DNA of 64,000 bases from contig NZ_JAEQMG010000163.1 in the NCBI RefSeq assembly GCF_016680995.1, positions 1 through 64,000 on the forward strand. The letters are read 5' to 3'. This document shows positions 37,158 through 44,962 of the stretch, in pieces. Under the pieces are notes generated by a model. It ran no database searches. It was not told where the DNA came from and saw only the letters and a program-made list of their open reading frames with translations. The stretch comes from Ruminococcus difficilis. GTDB taxonomy: Bacteria > Bacillota_A > Clostridia > Oscillospirales > Acutalibacteraceae. The translations under genes and the position numbers were made by a program. Numbering within the stretch: the first letter of the stretch is position 1; the number at the start of each line of letters is the position of its first letter.

Positions 37158-37466
37158 ATGGAAAACAACAAACCTGACTTTATGAAAAACCGTCCCGTAG
37201 CCGCCTATGCCAATCAAATCAAGGACGTATACAGCACCCAAAAACATTCTACACGCACGACGCTGACAGTGGTGCTTGCCGCGATCGATCTGATCATACT
37301 GATCATCGGGCTCGCAACGAGGAACTGGTACTTGACCATCATCTTCGGACCCTTGCTGGTGGTGTTCATCCTGTCGATCATCATCGGCATTAGGGCTGAC
37401 AGACAGAATACGCCTCCGGTACCTACAGATACCTCAGAGGCGATATTCAAGGAACATAGAATATAA
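37158..37466 (+). CDS. Small membrane protein
   Basis: 102 residues. A polar N-terminus (MENNKPDFMKNRP) is followed by two hydrophobic helices (about 36-56 and 61-81) and a short polar tail. No family recognised. ATG at 37158 is preferred by distance from AAAAGG; 37149 is possible. The next gene, a membrane-bound XRE regulator, begins 22 bases later on the same strand, so the two are probably co-transcribed and may work together at the membrane. Confidence 0.65.
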   Translation: MENNKPDFMKNRPVAAYANQIKDVYSTQKHSTRTTLTVVLAAIDLIILIIGLATRNWYLTIIFGPLLVVFILSIIIGIRADRQNTPPVPTDTSEAIFKEHRI

Positions 37467-37487
37467 AAAGAAAGGAAAAACAGTACC

Positions 37488-38348
37488 ATGGCTGAATTCG
37501 GAGAAAACATCCGCAAAGCGCGAGAAGAAAAGGGTATCACCCAACAGACGCTCGCGGACAAATTATATGTGACACGACAGGCAGTGTCGCGATGGGAGAA
37601 CGGCTCGCGCTATCCCGACCTGTTGACCGCCAAGGCGCTTGCCAAATCGCTTGATACCTCGCTCGACGACCTGCTCACGGACGACGATATGCGCACCTAT
37701 CCCGAGGTCAATCCCGTGATCGAGTACCCCGTACACAAGCGCGTCCTGACCGCCTTGTTCGCGGTGGCGTGTTCCGTCAATCTGATCCTGACGCTCTGGA
37801 ATACATTCTATTATCTGACCGACGCCCGGGCGTTTCGAACGGTATATGAATCGACGATTCTGATCAGCAGAATGGTCTTTTTGACATTGGTCACCGTCAT
37901 CCTGTTCTACGGGTTCATCAAATCCGTCAAGGACGAATTCACCCCACAAGCGGCAAAGCGGATCATGCTGTCCATTGTTGTACTGAATCTGTTGGGCGTT
38001 CTGTTCCGCTATTATCTGAGCTGGCGCAATTATACAGCGCTGCGCGGATCAGCCGTTATCGCAGCTGTCGCGGTCAATGTTGCGTTTATCATCATTGTAT
38101 TGCGGTTCTTCCGCGCCAAAAACCCCTGCAGTCCAATCCCGGTATACGTCTTTACAGGACTGGAAATGCTGTTTACGCTGATCGACTATGTACTCGGTCT
38201 GATCGCGGTCATCGGTACGGCACAGCTGCGCAGCTATTTGACCAATGTGACACTGAGCACGCTCGCCCTGCTGTCGGTCGAGATCCTGTTCATCTACATG
38301 ACGGCAGTGCTCCATCGTAAACGCAAGCTGACAAAAACGCAATCATAA
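37488..38348 (+). CDS. XRE-family regulator with membrane domain
   Basis: 286 residues. Residues 5-60 are a Cro/CI helix-turn-helix (IRKAREEKGITQQTLADKLYVTRQAVSRWENG), followed by a short acidic linker. Six or so hydrophobic helices fill residues 85-280. Such membrane-tethered XRE proteins occur widely in Clostridia, often beside a small membrane gene, but their signals are little known. The position of the DNA-binding domain at the membrane suggests direct sensing of envelope state. A weak hairpin terminator follows at 38353-38381. Confidence 0.85.
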   Translation: MAEFGENIRKAREEKGITQQTLADKLYVTRQAVSRWENGSRYPDLLTAKALAKSLDTSLDDLLTDDDMRTYPEVNPVIEYPVHKRVLTALFAVACSVNLILTLWNTFYYLTDARAFRTVYESTILISRMVFLTLVTVILFYGFIKSVKDEFTPQAAKRIMLSIVVLNLLGVLFRYYLSWRNYTALRGSAVIAAVAVNVAFIIIVLRFFRAKNPCSPIPVYVFTGLEMLFTLIDYVLGLIAVIGTAQLRSYLTNVTLSTLALLSVEILFIYMTAVLHRKRKLTKTQS

Positions 38349-38352
38349 AACA

Positions 38353-38386
38353 AAGGCACAGCGCCGAAACCGCTGTGCCTTATATT
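38353..38386 (+). terminator. Hairpin after the XRE membrane regulator
   Basis: Perfect 11-bp stem AAGGCACAGCG with its complement and loop CCGAAAC. The tail ATATTATATT is T-poor, so strength is uncertain. Confidence 0.55.
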
Positions 38387-38388
38387 AT

Positions 38389-38433
38389 ATTCGGTTGAGA
38401 TTACCACACCCCGTAAACGGGGTTCGCAATGAC
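38389..38433. repeat. Family E element
   Basis: Ends ATTCGGTTGAGAT and CGCAATGAC around hairpin CCCCGTAAACGGGG. Confidence 0.75.
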
Positions 38434-38450
38434 GATTTGTATACTCCGAA

Positions 38451-39206
38451 TCAAATGGAGAGTTCCAACTCCACAGGGCAATGATCCGAGCCCATGATAT
38501 CGGTATGGATACGCGCGTCCTCCACCTTGTCTATCAAACGGTCGGACACAATGAAATAGTCGATGCGCCATCCGGCGTTGTTCTTGCGGGCGTTGAAGCG
38601 GTAGCTCCACCATGAATACACGCCCTCCGTATCGGGATTGAGGCTGCGCCATGTATCGGTAAAGCCCGACGACAACACGACGGTCATCTTGGCGCGTTCT
38701 TCATCCGTGAAGCCGGCGTTCTTACGGTTGGTCTTGGGATTTTTGAGGTCGATCTCCTGATGCGCGACGTTGAGGTCGCCGCAGAAGATGACGGGCTTTT
38801 TCTCGTCGAGCGATTTGATGTAAGCGAGGAAGTCATCCTCCCAGCGCATACGGTAATCGAGGCGTTTGAGCTCATTCTGACTGTTCGGCGTGTAGACCGT
38901 CACGAGGTAAAACTCCTCATACTCGAGGGTGATGACTCTGCCCTCTTTGTCATGCTCCTCGACGCCGATGCCGTAGCTGACCGAAAGTGGCGTGTGCTTC
39001 GTGAAGATCGCCGTACCGGAATAGCCCTTTTTCTCGGCATAGTTCCAGTAGCTTTCATAGCCCTCAAAACTCAGGTCGATCTGCCCCTCCTGCAGCTTCG
39101 TTTCCTGCAAGCAGAAGAAGTCAGCGTCGAGCTCGGTAAAAATATCTTTGAATCCTTTGTTGACAACAGCCCGCAGGCCGTTGACATTCCAAGAGATGAA
39201 TTTCAT
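38451..39206 (-). CDS. exoA: Exodeoxyribonuclease III / AP endonuclease
   Basis: 251 residues. Cleaves DNA at abasic sites and degrades from 3' ends in base-excision repair. The endonuclease/exonuclease/phosphatase fold shows [22 protein letters not shown] with metal Glu, [39 protein letters not shown] and GSDHCPVEL with the catalytic Asp-His pair. Very close to the ExoA/Xth group. GGAGGATCACC precedes the ATG on the minus strand. It is a stand-alone gene. Confidence 0.96.
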   Translation of the reverse strand: MKFISWNVNGLRAVVNKGFKDIFTELDADFFCLQETKLQEGQIDLSFEGYESYWNYAEKKGYSGTAIFTKHTPLSVSYGIGVEEHDKEGRVITLEYEEFYLVTVYTPNSQNELKRLDYRMRWEDDFLAYIKSLDEKKPVIFCGDLNVAHQEIDLKNPKTNRKNAGFTDEERAKMTVVLSSGFTDTWRSLNPDTEGVYSWWSYRFNARKNNAGWRIDYFIVSDRLIDKVEDARIHTDIMGSDHCPVELELSI

Positions 39207-39230
39207 GGTGATCCTCCGGACTGTAAATAA

Positions 39231-39425
39231 TGAGGAATTAGGAGTTAGGAATTAGGAATTGTGGGCGGACGCTGTCCGCACCTGATTGATAGGTATGTCA
39301 ACCCTCAGTCAATTCGTGACAGCTCTCTTAAGAAAGGAGTTGTCACGTTTTTGCGACATCCTATAGGAATCAAAAGCCGAAGGCTTTCCCTTCGTTCCTA
39401 ATTCCTCATTACTAATTCCAAATTA
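39231..39425. other. Repeat-filled gap between exoA and murF
   Basis: Two 7-bp arrays bound it: 39231-39260 (TAGGAGT, TAGGAAT) and 39395-39425 (TTCCTAA, TTCCTCA, TTACTAA), the latter containing the murF stop codon. A partial family A arm with CAACCCTCAGTCA lies at 39300-39345. Confidence 0.65.
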
Positions 39426-40781
39426 CGAAAGCGCTTCCACGATGCGCTCGAACCGCATACTGTGGCTCGCCTTAACTAAGATGGTGTCGCCGGGCTGCAA
39501 ATACCGCTTGAGCCGGTCGATACACCGCTCCACGGTGGGGTAGTAATACGCGCCCTTGCCGTAGCCCTCGGCGGTCGCTTCACTCAGCGGGCCCACCGCG
39601 ACCAGCATATCGATACCGACCTCTTTGGCGTAGGCGCCGACCTCGCGGTGCAGAGCGATCTCATCCGTGCCCAGCTCCTTCATATCGCCGAGGATCGCGA
39701 CCCTGCGGCCGCCGAGCTTACTCAGCGTATCCAGACCCGCCTTGGTGGAGGTGGGGTTGGCGTTGTAGCAGTCGTCGATGATGGTCAGGGTGTCGGTCTT
39801 GATGATATGATTGCGCGAGCCGACGTTCTCAAAGCTCTCAAGCCCGCGTTTGATCTCTTCGGGAGTGAGCCCGAGCTGTGTGCCCACCGCCATCGCGCAC
39901 AGGGCGTTGAGGACATTATGCCGTCCCATCGTGGGGATGGTCACGTCGATACGGGCGTTATCATCGGGATCATCCGTGCGTGAACGGTGGATCAGCGTAC
40001 ACCCGATACCGTCCAGCCCTCTTTCCGTGATATTCTCGGCGCGGTATTCATCGTTGCCGGTGCCGTAGAAGGTCGGGCGGATGCCGTGATAATCCGTGAC
40101 GGTACGCAGCTTGTCGTCATCATGACACAGGATGATGGTACCGTCGGCGCTCAGATATTGAAACATCTCGGTCTTGGCGCGTAGAACGCCGTCACGATCG
40201 CCGAGATTCTCCAGATGACAGTAGCCGATGTTGGTGATGACGCAGATATCGGGTCTCACCATTTTGGACAGGCGGGTCATCTCACCGAAGCCGGAGATAC
40301 CCATCTCGATCACGGCGACCTCATGCTCCTCCTCGAGCCCGAAGAGGGTGATCGGAACGCCCAGCTCGTTGTTGAAGTTGCCGCCGGTCTTATGGACGTT
40401 GTATTTTTGCGCTAAAACAGCGCTGATGAATTCTTTGGTAGAAGTCTTGCCGACCGAGCCGGTGATGCCGATGAACGGGATCGTGAACAGCGAGCGGTAA
40501 TACTCGGCGATGCCCTTGAGCGCGACAAGCGTTGACTCGACCTTGATATAGGCGATGTCCGTGTCGGGCTTTTCCTCACACAGCACGCATACCGCGCCCT
40601 GTTCGGCGACCGCGGGAATAAAGCGGTGACCGTCGACGCGGGCGCCCTTGATCGCGGCAAAGAGCGACCCCTTGCCCGCCTTGCGGCTGTCGGTGACGAT
40701 GGATGTGATGACGGCGTCGGGATTACCGTGCAGCGTACCGCAGCACGCCATAGCGACTTCTTGTAATGTGATCGGTTTCAT
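39423..40781 (-). CDS. murF: UDP-N-acetylmuramoyl-tripeptide-D-alanyl-D-alanine ligase
   Basis: 452 residues. Adds the D-Ala-D-Ala dipeptide to the peptidoglycan precursor in the cytosol. The Mur ligase ATP loop is GITGSVGKTSTKEF. IEMGISGFGEMTRLS, TNIGYCHLENLGDRDGVLRAKTEMF, GRHNVLNALCAMAVG and IIDDCYNANPTSTKAGLDTL are the other family blocks. ddl, which makes its D-Ala-D-Ala substrate, lies directly upstream on the same strand, so the two form a functional pair. A family A element separates them. Confidence 0.97.
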   Translation of the reverse strand: MKPITLQEVAMACCGTLHGNPDAVITSIVTDSRKAGKGSLFAAIKGARVDGHRFIPAVAEQGAVCVLCEEKPDTDIAYIKVESTLVALKGIAEYYRSLFTIPFIGITGSVGKTSTKEFISAVLAQKYNVHKTGGNFNNELGVPITLFGLEEEHEVAVIEMGISGFGEMTRLSKMVRPDICVITNIGYCHLENLGDRDGVLRAKTEMFQYLSADGTIILCHDDDKLRTVTDYHGIRPTFYGTGNDEYRAENITERGLDGIGCTLIHRSRTDDPDDNARIDVTIPTMGRHNVLNALCAMAVGTQLGLTPEEIKRGLESFENVGSRNHIIKTDTLTIIDDCYNANPTSTKAGLDTLSKLGGRRVAILGDMKELGTDEIALHREVGAYAKEVGIDMLVAVGPLSEATAEGYGKGAYYYPTVERCIDRLKRYLQPGDTILVKASHSMRFERIVEALS

Positions 40782-40798
40782 AAATTCCTCCGTGTAAA

Positions 40799-40967
40799 GC
40801 CTCCCTTTGGTAAAGGGAGGTGGGTTCGCGTTACGCGAACTCGGAGGGATTGCATCATTGACTGAGCGTCAGCGAGAAACATATTATTCATACGGTTGGT
40901 CGCTTCGCTCCATTTATGCAATCCCTCACCCGCTCATCCGCGGGAGCTCCCTTTACCAAAGGGAGCC
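40799..40967. repeat. Family A element between ddl and murF
   Basis: 169 bp. Left arm CCTCCCTTTGGTAAAGGGAG, hairpin TTCGCGTTACGCGAA, tag TCGGAGGGATTGCATCA. Right arm GGTTGGTCGCTTCGCTCCAT, CAATCCCTCA, hairpin CCCGCTCATCCGCGGG and CTCCCTTTACCAAAGGGAG. GAGCGTCAGCGAGA near the left inner edge and GGTTGGTCGC near the right match the flanks of the DUF559 gene at 42835-43218, so this is the same element without the gene. Confidence 0.85.
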
Positions 40968-40972
40968 TCATA

Positions 40973-42016
40973 CTACTTCAAGAGCGAAAGCTCAATGATC
41001 TTCTCGCACAGGTCGGCGTATTCGATGCCCGCGGCGGCTGCCTCCTGCGGGAGCAGGGACAGCGGCGTCATGCCGGGCAGGGTGTTTGCCTCCAAGCAAT
41101 AAAGGCGGTTGTGGTCGCCGAGCAGGAAATCGACTCTGCCGTAGACCTTGAGGCGCAGGGTCTCAAAGGCGTGCTCCGCCTCCGCCTGCATCTTCTTCGC
41201 GATATTCTCATCCAGGTCGGCGGGACAGACCTCTTCGGTCGCGCCTTCCTGATACTTGTTCTCATAATCATACCAGCCGTCCCTGGGGATGATCTCGATG
41301 ACGGGCAGCGCCTTGCCGCCCAAAATGCCGACCGAGAACTCACGGCCTTTGATGTATTCCTCCACCAGAACATCGTCATCATAACGGAACGCCGCGCCTA
41401 CCGCAGCGACGAACTGCTCGGGATCGCCGACGATCTGCACGCCCACAGAGGATCCCGCGGAGCAGGGCTTGACGACGCAGGGGAACTTGCACCAGCTGTC
41501 AAGGTAGCCCTCGCCCATGAACTCGCGCTTATACAGGCGGCTCATCGGGGTCGGGACGTTACTGTTGAGGAACACGCCCTTGGTCACGCCCTTGTGCATC
41601 GCGATCGCGGAGCCGAGGTGATCGGAGCCGGTGTATTTGATGCCGTGAAGCTCTAACGCCGCCTGCACGGTACCGTCCTCACCCTCGCCGCCGTGCAGCC
41701 CCAAGAAGGTGATGTCAGCCGCCTGACACAGCTCCAGCACATGGTCGCCGAAGTAGCCCGCGGACTGGTTTTTGCGGCTTTTTTTGACTGCCTCGATATC
41801 GGGCGCTTCGGTCTCGATGACCGCGTCACCCGCAAAATCATAGTTCTGCGCAAAGAGCCTGTCGGTGTCAAAATCGTCGCCCTCATAGCCCATATATACG
41901 TCGATCAAAACGACTTGATGCCCCTTGGACCGCAGCGCGGCTGCGACCTTGGAGCCGGATAAGATCGATACATCGCGTTCGGAGGAGAGTCCCCCGGCTA
42001 ATACAACTATTTTCAT
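40973..42016 (-). CDS. ddl: D-alanine-D-alanine ligase
   Basis: 347 residues. ATP-grasp enzyme joining two D-Ala for cell-wall synthesis. It has VVLAGGLSSERDVSILSG, LGLHGGEGEDGTVQAALELHGIKYTGS, PCVVKPCSAGSSVGVQIV and EANTLPGMTPLSLLPQEAAAAG. The omega-loop region Glu-Tyr (VEEYIKGREFSVGILGGK) is consistent with a D-Ala rather than D-Lac ligase, but specificity was not tested. AGGAGG precedes the ATG. Upstream on the minus strand lies a family B element. Confidence 0.96.
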   Translation of the reverse strand: MKIVVLAGGLSSERDVSILSGSKVAAALRSKGHQVVLIDVYMGYEGDDFDTDRLFAQNYDFAGDAVIETEAPDIEAVKKSRKNQSAGYFGDHVLELCQAADITFLGLHGGEGEDGTVQAALELHGIKYTGSDHLGSAIAMHKGVTKGVFLNSNVPTPMSRLYKREFMGEGYLDSWCKFPCVVKPCSAGSSVGVQIVGDPEQFVAAVGAAFRYDDDVLVEEYIKGREFSVGILGGKALPVIEIIPRDGWYDYENKYQEGATEEVCPADLDENIAKKMQAEAEHAFETLRLKVYGRVDFLLGDHNRLYCLEANTLPGMTPLSLLPQEAAAAGIEYADLCEKIIELSLLK

Positions 42017-42032
42017 AATAATACCTCCTTAT

Positions 42033-42213
42033 AGCCTTCCCCTTGAGGGGAAGGTGTCGCCGCCGACCGGACACGCTTGTCAGGCGGTGACGGATGAGGT
42101 GGAAACATTTCCACTACATCCGATTTATCGATAGGTCGGTTAGGCTTCCACCTCATCCGACCTTTACGACTCCATTGAGTCGTAAAGCCCACCTTCCCCT
42201 CAAGGGGAAGGCT
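42033..42213. repeat. Family B element between the MIF-like gene and ddl
   Basis: 181 bp. Ends AGCCTTCCCCTTGAGGGGAA inverted. Second hairpins GTCGCCGCC...GGCGGTGAC and CTTTACGACTC/GAGTCGTAAAG differ from other copies while the GGATGAGGTGGAA tags are kept. Confidence 0.85.
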
Positions 42214-42216
42214 TAT

Positions 42217-42558
42217 TTAAAACATAAATCCGTCAAATCCCCAGTTCTCGGTTTCCTCAAACTTGACATAGACATGGCTGCCGTCGACGCCCATGATGTC
42301 CTTGGCGATCTCACAGAGCCTCGAAGTAAGCGCCTCATAGCTCTCGCGGGGCGCGGAGTGGAGCAGGCTGACGTCAAAGAACGCGATCGGCTCGTCGTTC
42401 TTTCCGCCGAAATACAGGCGGCGGTTGTCCGAGATCTCGACCATCAGGTAGCGTTCGGATTTACCCAGCAGGGTGATCGCCTCGCCCAAGGCGCTCTTGA
42501 GCGCGATCTCCTTGTCGGGGGATACGGATGCGGAAAACTTCGCGTTGATATAAGGCAT
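42217..42558 (-). CDS. MIF-like tautomerase (macrophage migration inhibitory factor family)
   Basis: 113 residues, the exact size of MIF. Pro2 after the initiator Met is the catalytic base of the tautomerase superfamily. The strands NAKFSASVS, YLMVEISDNRRLYFGG and DVSLLHSAP, and the C-terminal GVDGSHVYVKFEETENWGFDGFMF, follow the MIF pattern. Activity would be keto-enol conversion of phenylpyruvate or similar. The human MIF CXXC is absent. Bacterial MIF homologs of gut anaerobes have been noted as possible host-interaction factors, but this protein has no signal peptide. AGGAGGACACC precedes the ATG. Confidence 0.87.
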   Translation of the reverse strand: MPYINAKFSASVSPDKEIALKSALGEAITLLGKSERYLMVEISDNRRLYFGGKNDEPIAFFDVSLLHSAPRESYEALTSRLCEIAKDIMGVDGSHVYVKFEETENWGFDGFMF

Positions 42559-42588
42559 GGTGTCCTCCTTTTTTATTTGGAATTAGGA

Positions 42589-42620
42589 ATTGAGGTGCTG
42601 TCCAAATCTTTGATTTGGCT
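42589..42620. repeat. Family F repeat (hairpin CCAAATC/GATTTGG)
   Basis: TTGAGGTGCTGTCCAAATCT continues into TTGATTTGG. The same string, reversed, is at 51881-51909. The next 100 bp contain GGCTCTCCCAAGAATCGG and ACGGACGATTAAGTCCGT, also hairpin-rich, with no gene. Confidence 0.65.
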
Positions 42621-42742
42621 AACAGCACCCATGCAAGGCTCTCCCAAGAATCGGAACGGACGATTAAGTCCGTGAACGATGATTGGCTGAGAGCTACTGC
42701 GAGAAATTAGGAATTAAGGAAAACGCTTACGTTGCCAATCTC

Positions 42743-43316
42743 AAAGGCTCCCTTTGGGAAAGGGAGCTGTCAGCTGACACGCGTGTCGGCTGACTGAGGA
42801 ATTGTATCAAGCGAACGAGCGTAAGCGAGATACCTTATCCCTGCAACTCTTTGATCCTCATTCTGATGTGATAATCAATATCGTCACACACTTCTTTAAA
42901 ACGTGTATGGATATCCCGGTTTGTGTATCGTAATACTTCTATGTCCAAGCTGTTCAAAAAATCGGTTCGTATTTTATCATATAATTCAGCATCTTCTTCA
43001 TAATGCTGAGAACCGTCCAACTCAATTACCAGTTTTGCTTGAGGGCAATAAAAATCTACGATATAGTTTCCGATTATCTTTTGCCTGAGAAAAATAATAT
43101 GATACTGTTGATGGTACAGTTTCAGAAAATCATACCAAAGATGATTTTCCTCCTTGGTCATATTGTTTCTCAGCGTTCTCGCCAAAGGCAGATTATCTTT
43201 ATTATGTATTCTATCCATGAAAACGACCTGATTCGGTTGGTCGCGAGAAATCTCGCTCCATTCATACAATTCCTCAGTCGGCGTTGCCGACAGCTCCCTT
43301 TCCCAAAGGGAGCCTT
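42743..43316. mobile_element. DUF559-carrying family A element with inverted ends
   Basis: 574 bp. Left end 42743-42812 and right end 43234-43316 are inverted copies: AAAGGCTCCCTTTGGGAAAG..., then GACTGAGGAATTGTAT. Between terminal hairpin and tag lies a second hairpin whose stem differs at the two ends (GCTGACACGCGTGTCGGC-type versus GTCGGCGTTGCCGAC). The only gene inside is DUF559, ending at the inner edge of the left arm. Family A elements at 18198-18430 and 40799-40967 have the same ends and inner flanks but no gene. I found no clear target-site duplication. Confidence 0.7.
42835..43218 (-). CDS. DUF559 endonuclease-like protein
   Basis: 127 residues. LPLARTLRNNMTKEENHLWYDFLK is the usual DUF559 start; then FLRQKIIGNYIVDFYCPQAKLVIELDGSQH, with the Asp of VDFYC and Glu/Asp of IELDG as likely metal ligands of a Vsr-like PD-(D/E)XK nuclease, and EVLRYTN near the end. 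A longer frame to 43332 adds 38 residues (KGSLWERELS...) that are only the translated terminal repeat and are rejected; Met at 43218 gives the family start. The gene lies wholly between inverted repeats and its partner at base 1 has the same repeat after its stop, so it is probably part of the element. Confidence 0.8.
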   Translation of the reverse strand: MDRIHNKDNLPLARTLRNNMTKEENHLWYDFLKLYHQQYHIIFLRQKIIGNYIVDFYCPQAKLVIELDGSQHYEEDAELYDKIRTDFLNSLDIEVLRYTNRDIHTRFKEVCDDIDYHIRMRIKELQG

Positions 43317-43432
43317 TTCTTCCTCGTGCCAACGGAGCGAATCAACTTCCTTAGCTTCTCTATTATAATCCATACCGCCGCCGGAATCAACCAAAACAAG
43401 CGATTATTTTGCTATTATTTTCTTTTTACGTA

Positions 43433-43461
43433 TTGCGAAGCGAGCAAATCGATGGTATAAT
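43433..43461 (+). promoter_or_regulatory. Promoter of fba
   Basis: TTGCGA, 17 bases, TATAAT. 49 bases before the start codon. Confidence 0.75.
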
Positions 43462-43510
43462 ATACAATAACTAATTGTGTTTTATACAAAACATACAAGG
43501 AGGAATTATT

Positions 43511-44377
43511 ATGCCATTAGTTAACGCGAAAGAAATGCTCACCAAAGCAAAGGCCGGTCACTATGCTGTCGGTCAGTTCAACATCAACAACCTTGAGTGG
43601 ACCAAGGCGATCCTGCTGACCGCTGAGGAGCTCAAATCCCCCGTCATCCTCGGCGTATCCGAGGGCGCCGGCAAGTATATGTGCGGCTACAAGACCGTCG
43701 TCGGTATGGTCACCGCGATGATCGAAGAGCTCGGCATCACCGTTCCCGTAGCGCTCCACCTCGATCACGGCTCCTATGAGGGCGCTAAGAAGTGCATCGA
43801 AGCGGGCTTCTCATCCATCATGTTCGACGGCTCTCACTATCCGATCGACGAGAACATCGCCAAGACCAAAGAGCTGGTCGGTATCTGCAACGATCTGGAT
43901 CTGTCCATCGAGGCAGAGGTCGGCTCCATCGGCGGCGAGGAAGACGGCGTTGTCGGCATGGGCGAGTGCGCTGATCCCGAAGAGTGCAAGATGGTCGCTG
44001 ATCTGGGCGTTACCATGCTGGCTGCCGGTATCGGCAACATCCACGGCGTCTATCCCGAGAACTGGGCAGGTCTGAGCTTTGAGACCCTCGACGCGATCCA
44101 GCAGAAAACCGGCGATATGCCGCTCGTACTCCACGGCGGTACCGGTATCCCGGACGACATGATTGCAAAGGCGATCTCTCTGGGCGTTTCCAAGATCAAC
44201 GTCAACACCGAGTGCCAGCTCGTATTCGCTGAGGCGACCCGTCAGTACATCGAGGCAGGTAAGGACAAGCAGGGCAAGGGCTTCGACCCCAGAAAGCTGC
44301 TCGCTCCCGGTACCGAGGCGATCAAGGCAAAGGTCAAGGAGAAGATGGAGCTGTTCGGTTCCGTCGGCAAGGCGTGA
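43511..44377 (+). CDS. fba: Class II fructose-bisphosphate aldolase
   Basis: 288 residues. Zinc-dependent cleavage of fructose 1,6-bisphosphate in glycolysis. HLDHGSYEGAKKCIEAGFSSIMFDGSH includes the zinc His and the catalytic Asp. EAEVGSIGGEEDG, AGIGNIHGVYP and LHGGTGIPDDMIAKAISLGVSKINVNTE complete the family signature. ATG at 43511 with AAGGAGGA upstream is chosen over 43475. Strong promoter and codon usage suit a highly expressed gene. A terminator follows at 44458. Confidence 0.98.
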   Translation: MPLVNAKEMLTKAKAGHYAVGQFNINNLEWTKAILLTAEELKSPVILGVSEGAGKYMCGYKTVVGMVTAMIEELGITVPVALHLDHGSYEGAKKCIEAGFSSIMFDGSHYPIDENIAKTKELVGICNDLDLSIEAEVGSIGGEEDGVVGMGECADPEECKMVADLGVTMLAAGIGNIHGVYPENWAGLSFETLDAIQQKTGDMPLVLHGGTGIPDDMIAKAISLGVSKINVNTECQLVFAEATRQYIEAGKDKQGKGFDPRKLLAPGTEAIKAKVKEKMELFGSVGKA

Positions 44378-44385
44378 TCTAACCG

Positions 44386-44442
44386 GTCATTGCGAAGCTC
44401 TTTGAACACACGTTCAAGAAGCTGTGGCAATCTCAACCGAAT
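44386..44442. repeat. Family E element
   Basis: Reverse orientation: GTCATTGCGAAG at left, ATCTCAACCGAAT at right, hairpin CTTTGAACACACGTTCAAG between them. Confidence 0.75.
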
Positions 44443-44457
44443 CACCATATGAACATC

Positions 44458-44492
44458 AAGCCGCTGTCATGCTATTGACGGCGGCTTTTGTT
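44458..44492 (+). terminator. Terminator of fba
   Basis: Stem AAGCCGCTGTCA with TTGACGGCGGCTT, loop TGCTA, tail TTGTT. Confidence 0.75.
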
Positions 44493-44900
44493 ATATCCGA
44501 CGCCGAAAACCCACCGTCACAAAGGAATTGATTTGCTCCGCGTTTGGACGAGATATATCGGAGAGGTAGCGGGAGGAGCAAGCCCCTCCCCTACAATAAA
44601 CGTTACTGATAATCGTAGGGGTCGGCGCCCTCGACGACCCGCATGACAGAAACGTTTCTCCCCTATCTCACGCTTTCGATATACGATACGCCCGTCATTC
44701 TGCGGATGGTCGATGACCATCCCTACGGAAACAGAGATTTGCTCCGCGTTTAAAAGGGATATATCGGAAAGGTTGCGGGAGGAGCAAGCCCCTCCCCTAC
44801 AATAAACGTTACAGTGTCATCTACCAATGGGTGTGGGCGGAGCCCACCATTAACTCCTCACTCCTCACTCCTCATTATCCCCTTTTCTTCCTTTTTTCTA
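44493..44900. other. Repeat cluster before the SGNH lipoprotein
   Basis: No gene seen. A family C element at 44615-44726 lies between two copies of GCGGGAGGAGCAAGCCCCTC (near 44567 and 44777), each followed by CCCTACAATAAACGTTAC. A 7-bp array at 44851-44877 (TCACTCC units) follows. Confidence 0.65.
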
Positions 44901-44929
44901 TAGACATCGCGGCTCTACTGTGCTAAAAT
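44901..44929 (+). promoter_or_regulatory. Promoter of the SGNH lipoprotein gene
   Basis: TAGACA, 17 bases, TAAAAT with extended TGC, 33 bases before the start codon. Confidence 0.65.
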
Positions 44930-44962
44930 ACTGGTAGTCCAAATAGAATCGAAGTGTGCAAT

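Noticed and set aside
40799..40967. Insertion sequence
   Set aside because: Too short for a transposase and no coding content; treated as a family A repeat.
43219..43332. N-terminal extension of the DUF559 protein (38 residues)
   Set aside because: It is the translation of the terminal repeat and is not part of the family; Met at 43218 gives the usual start.
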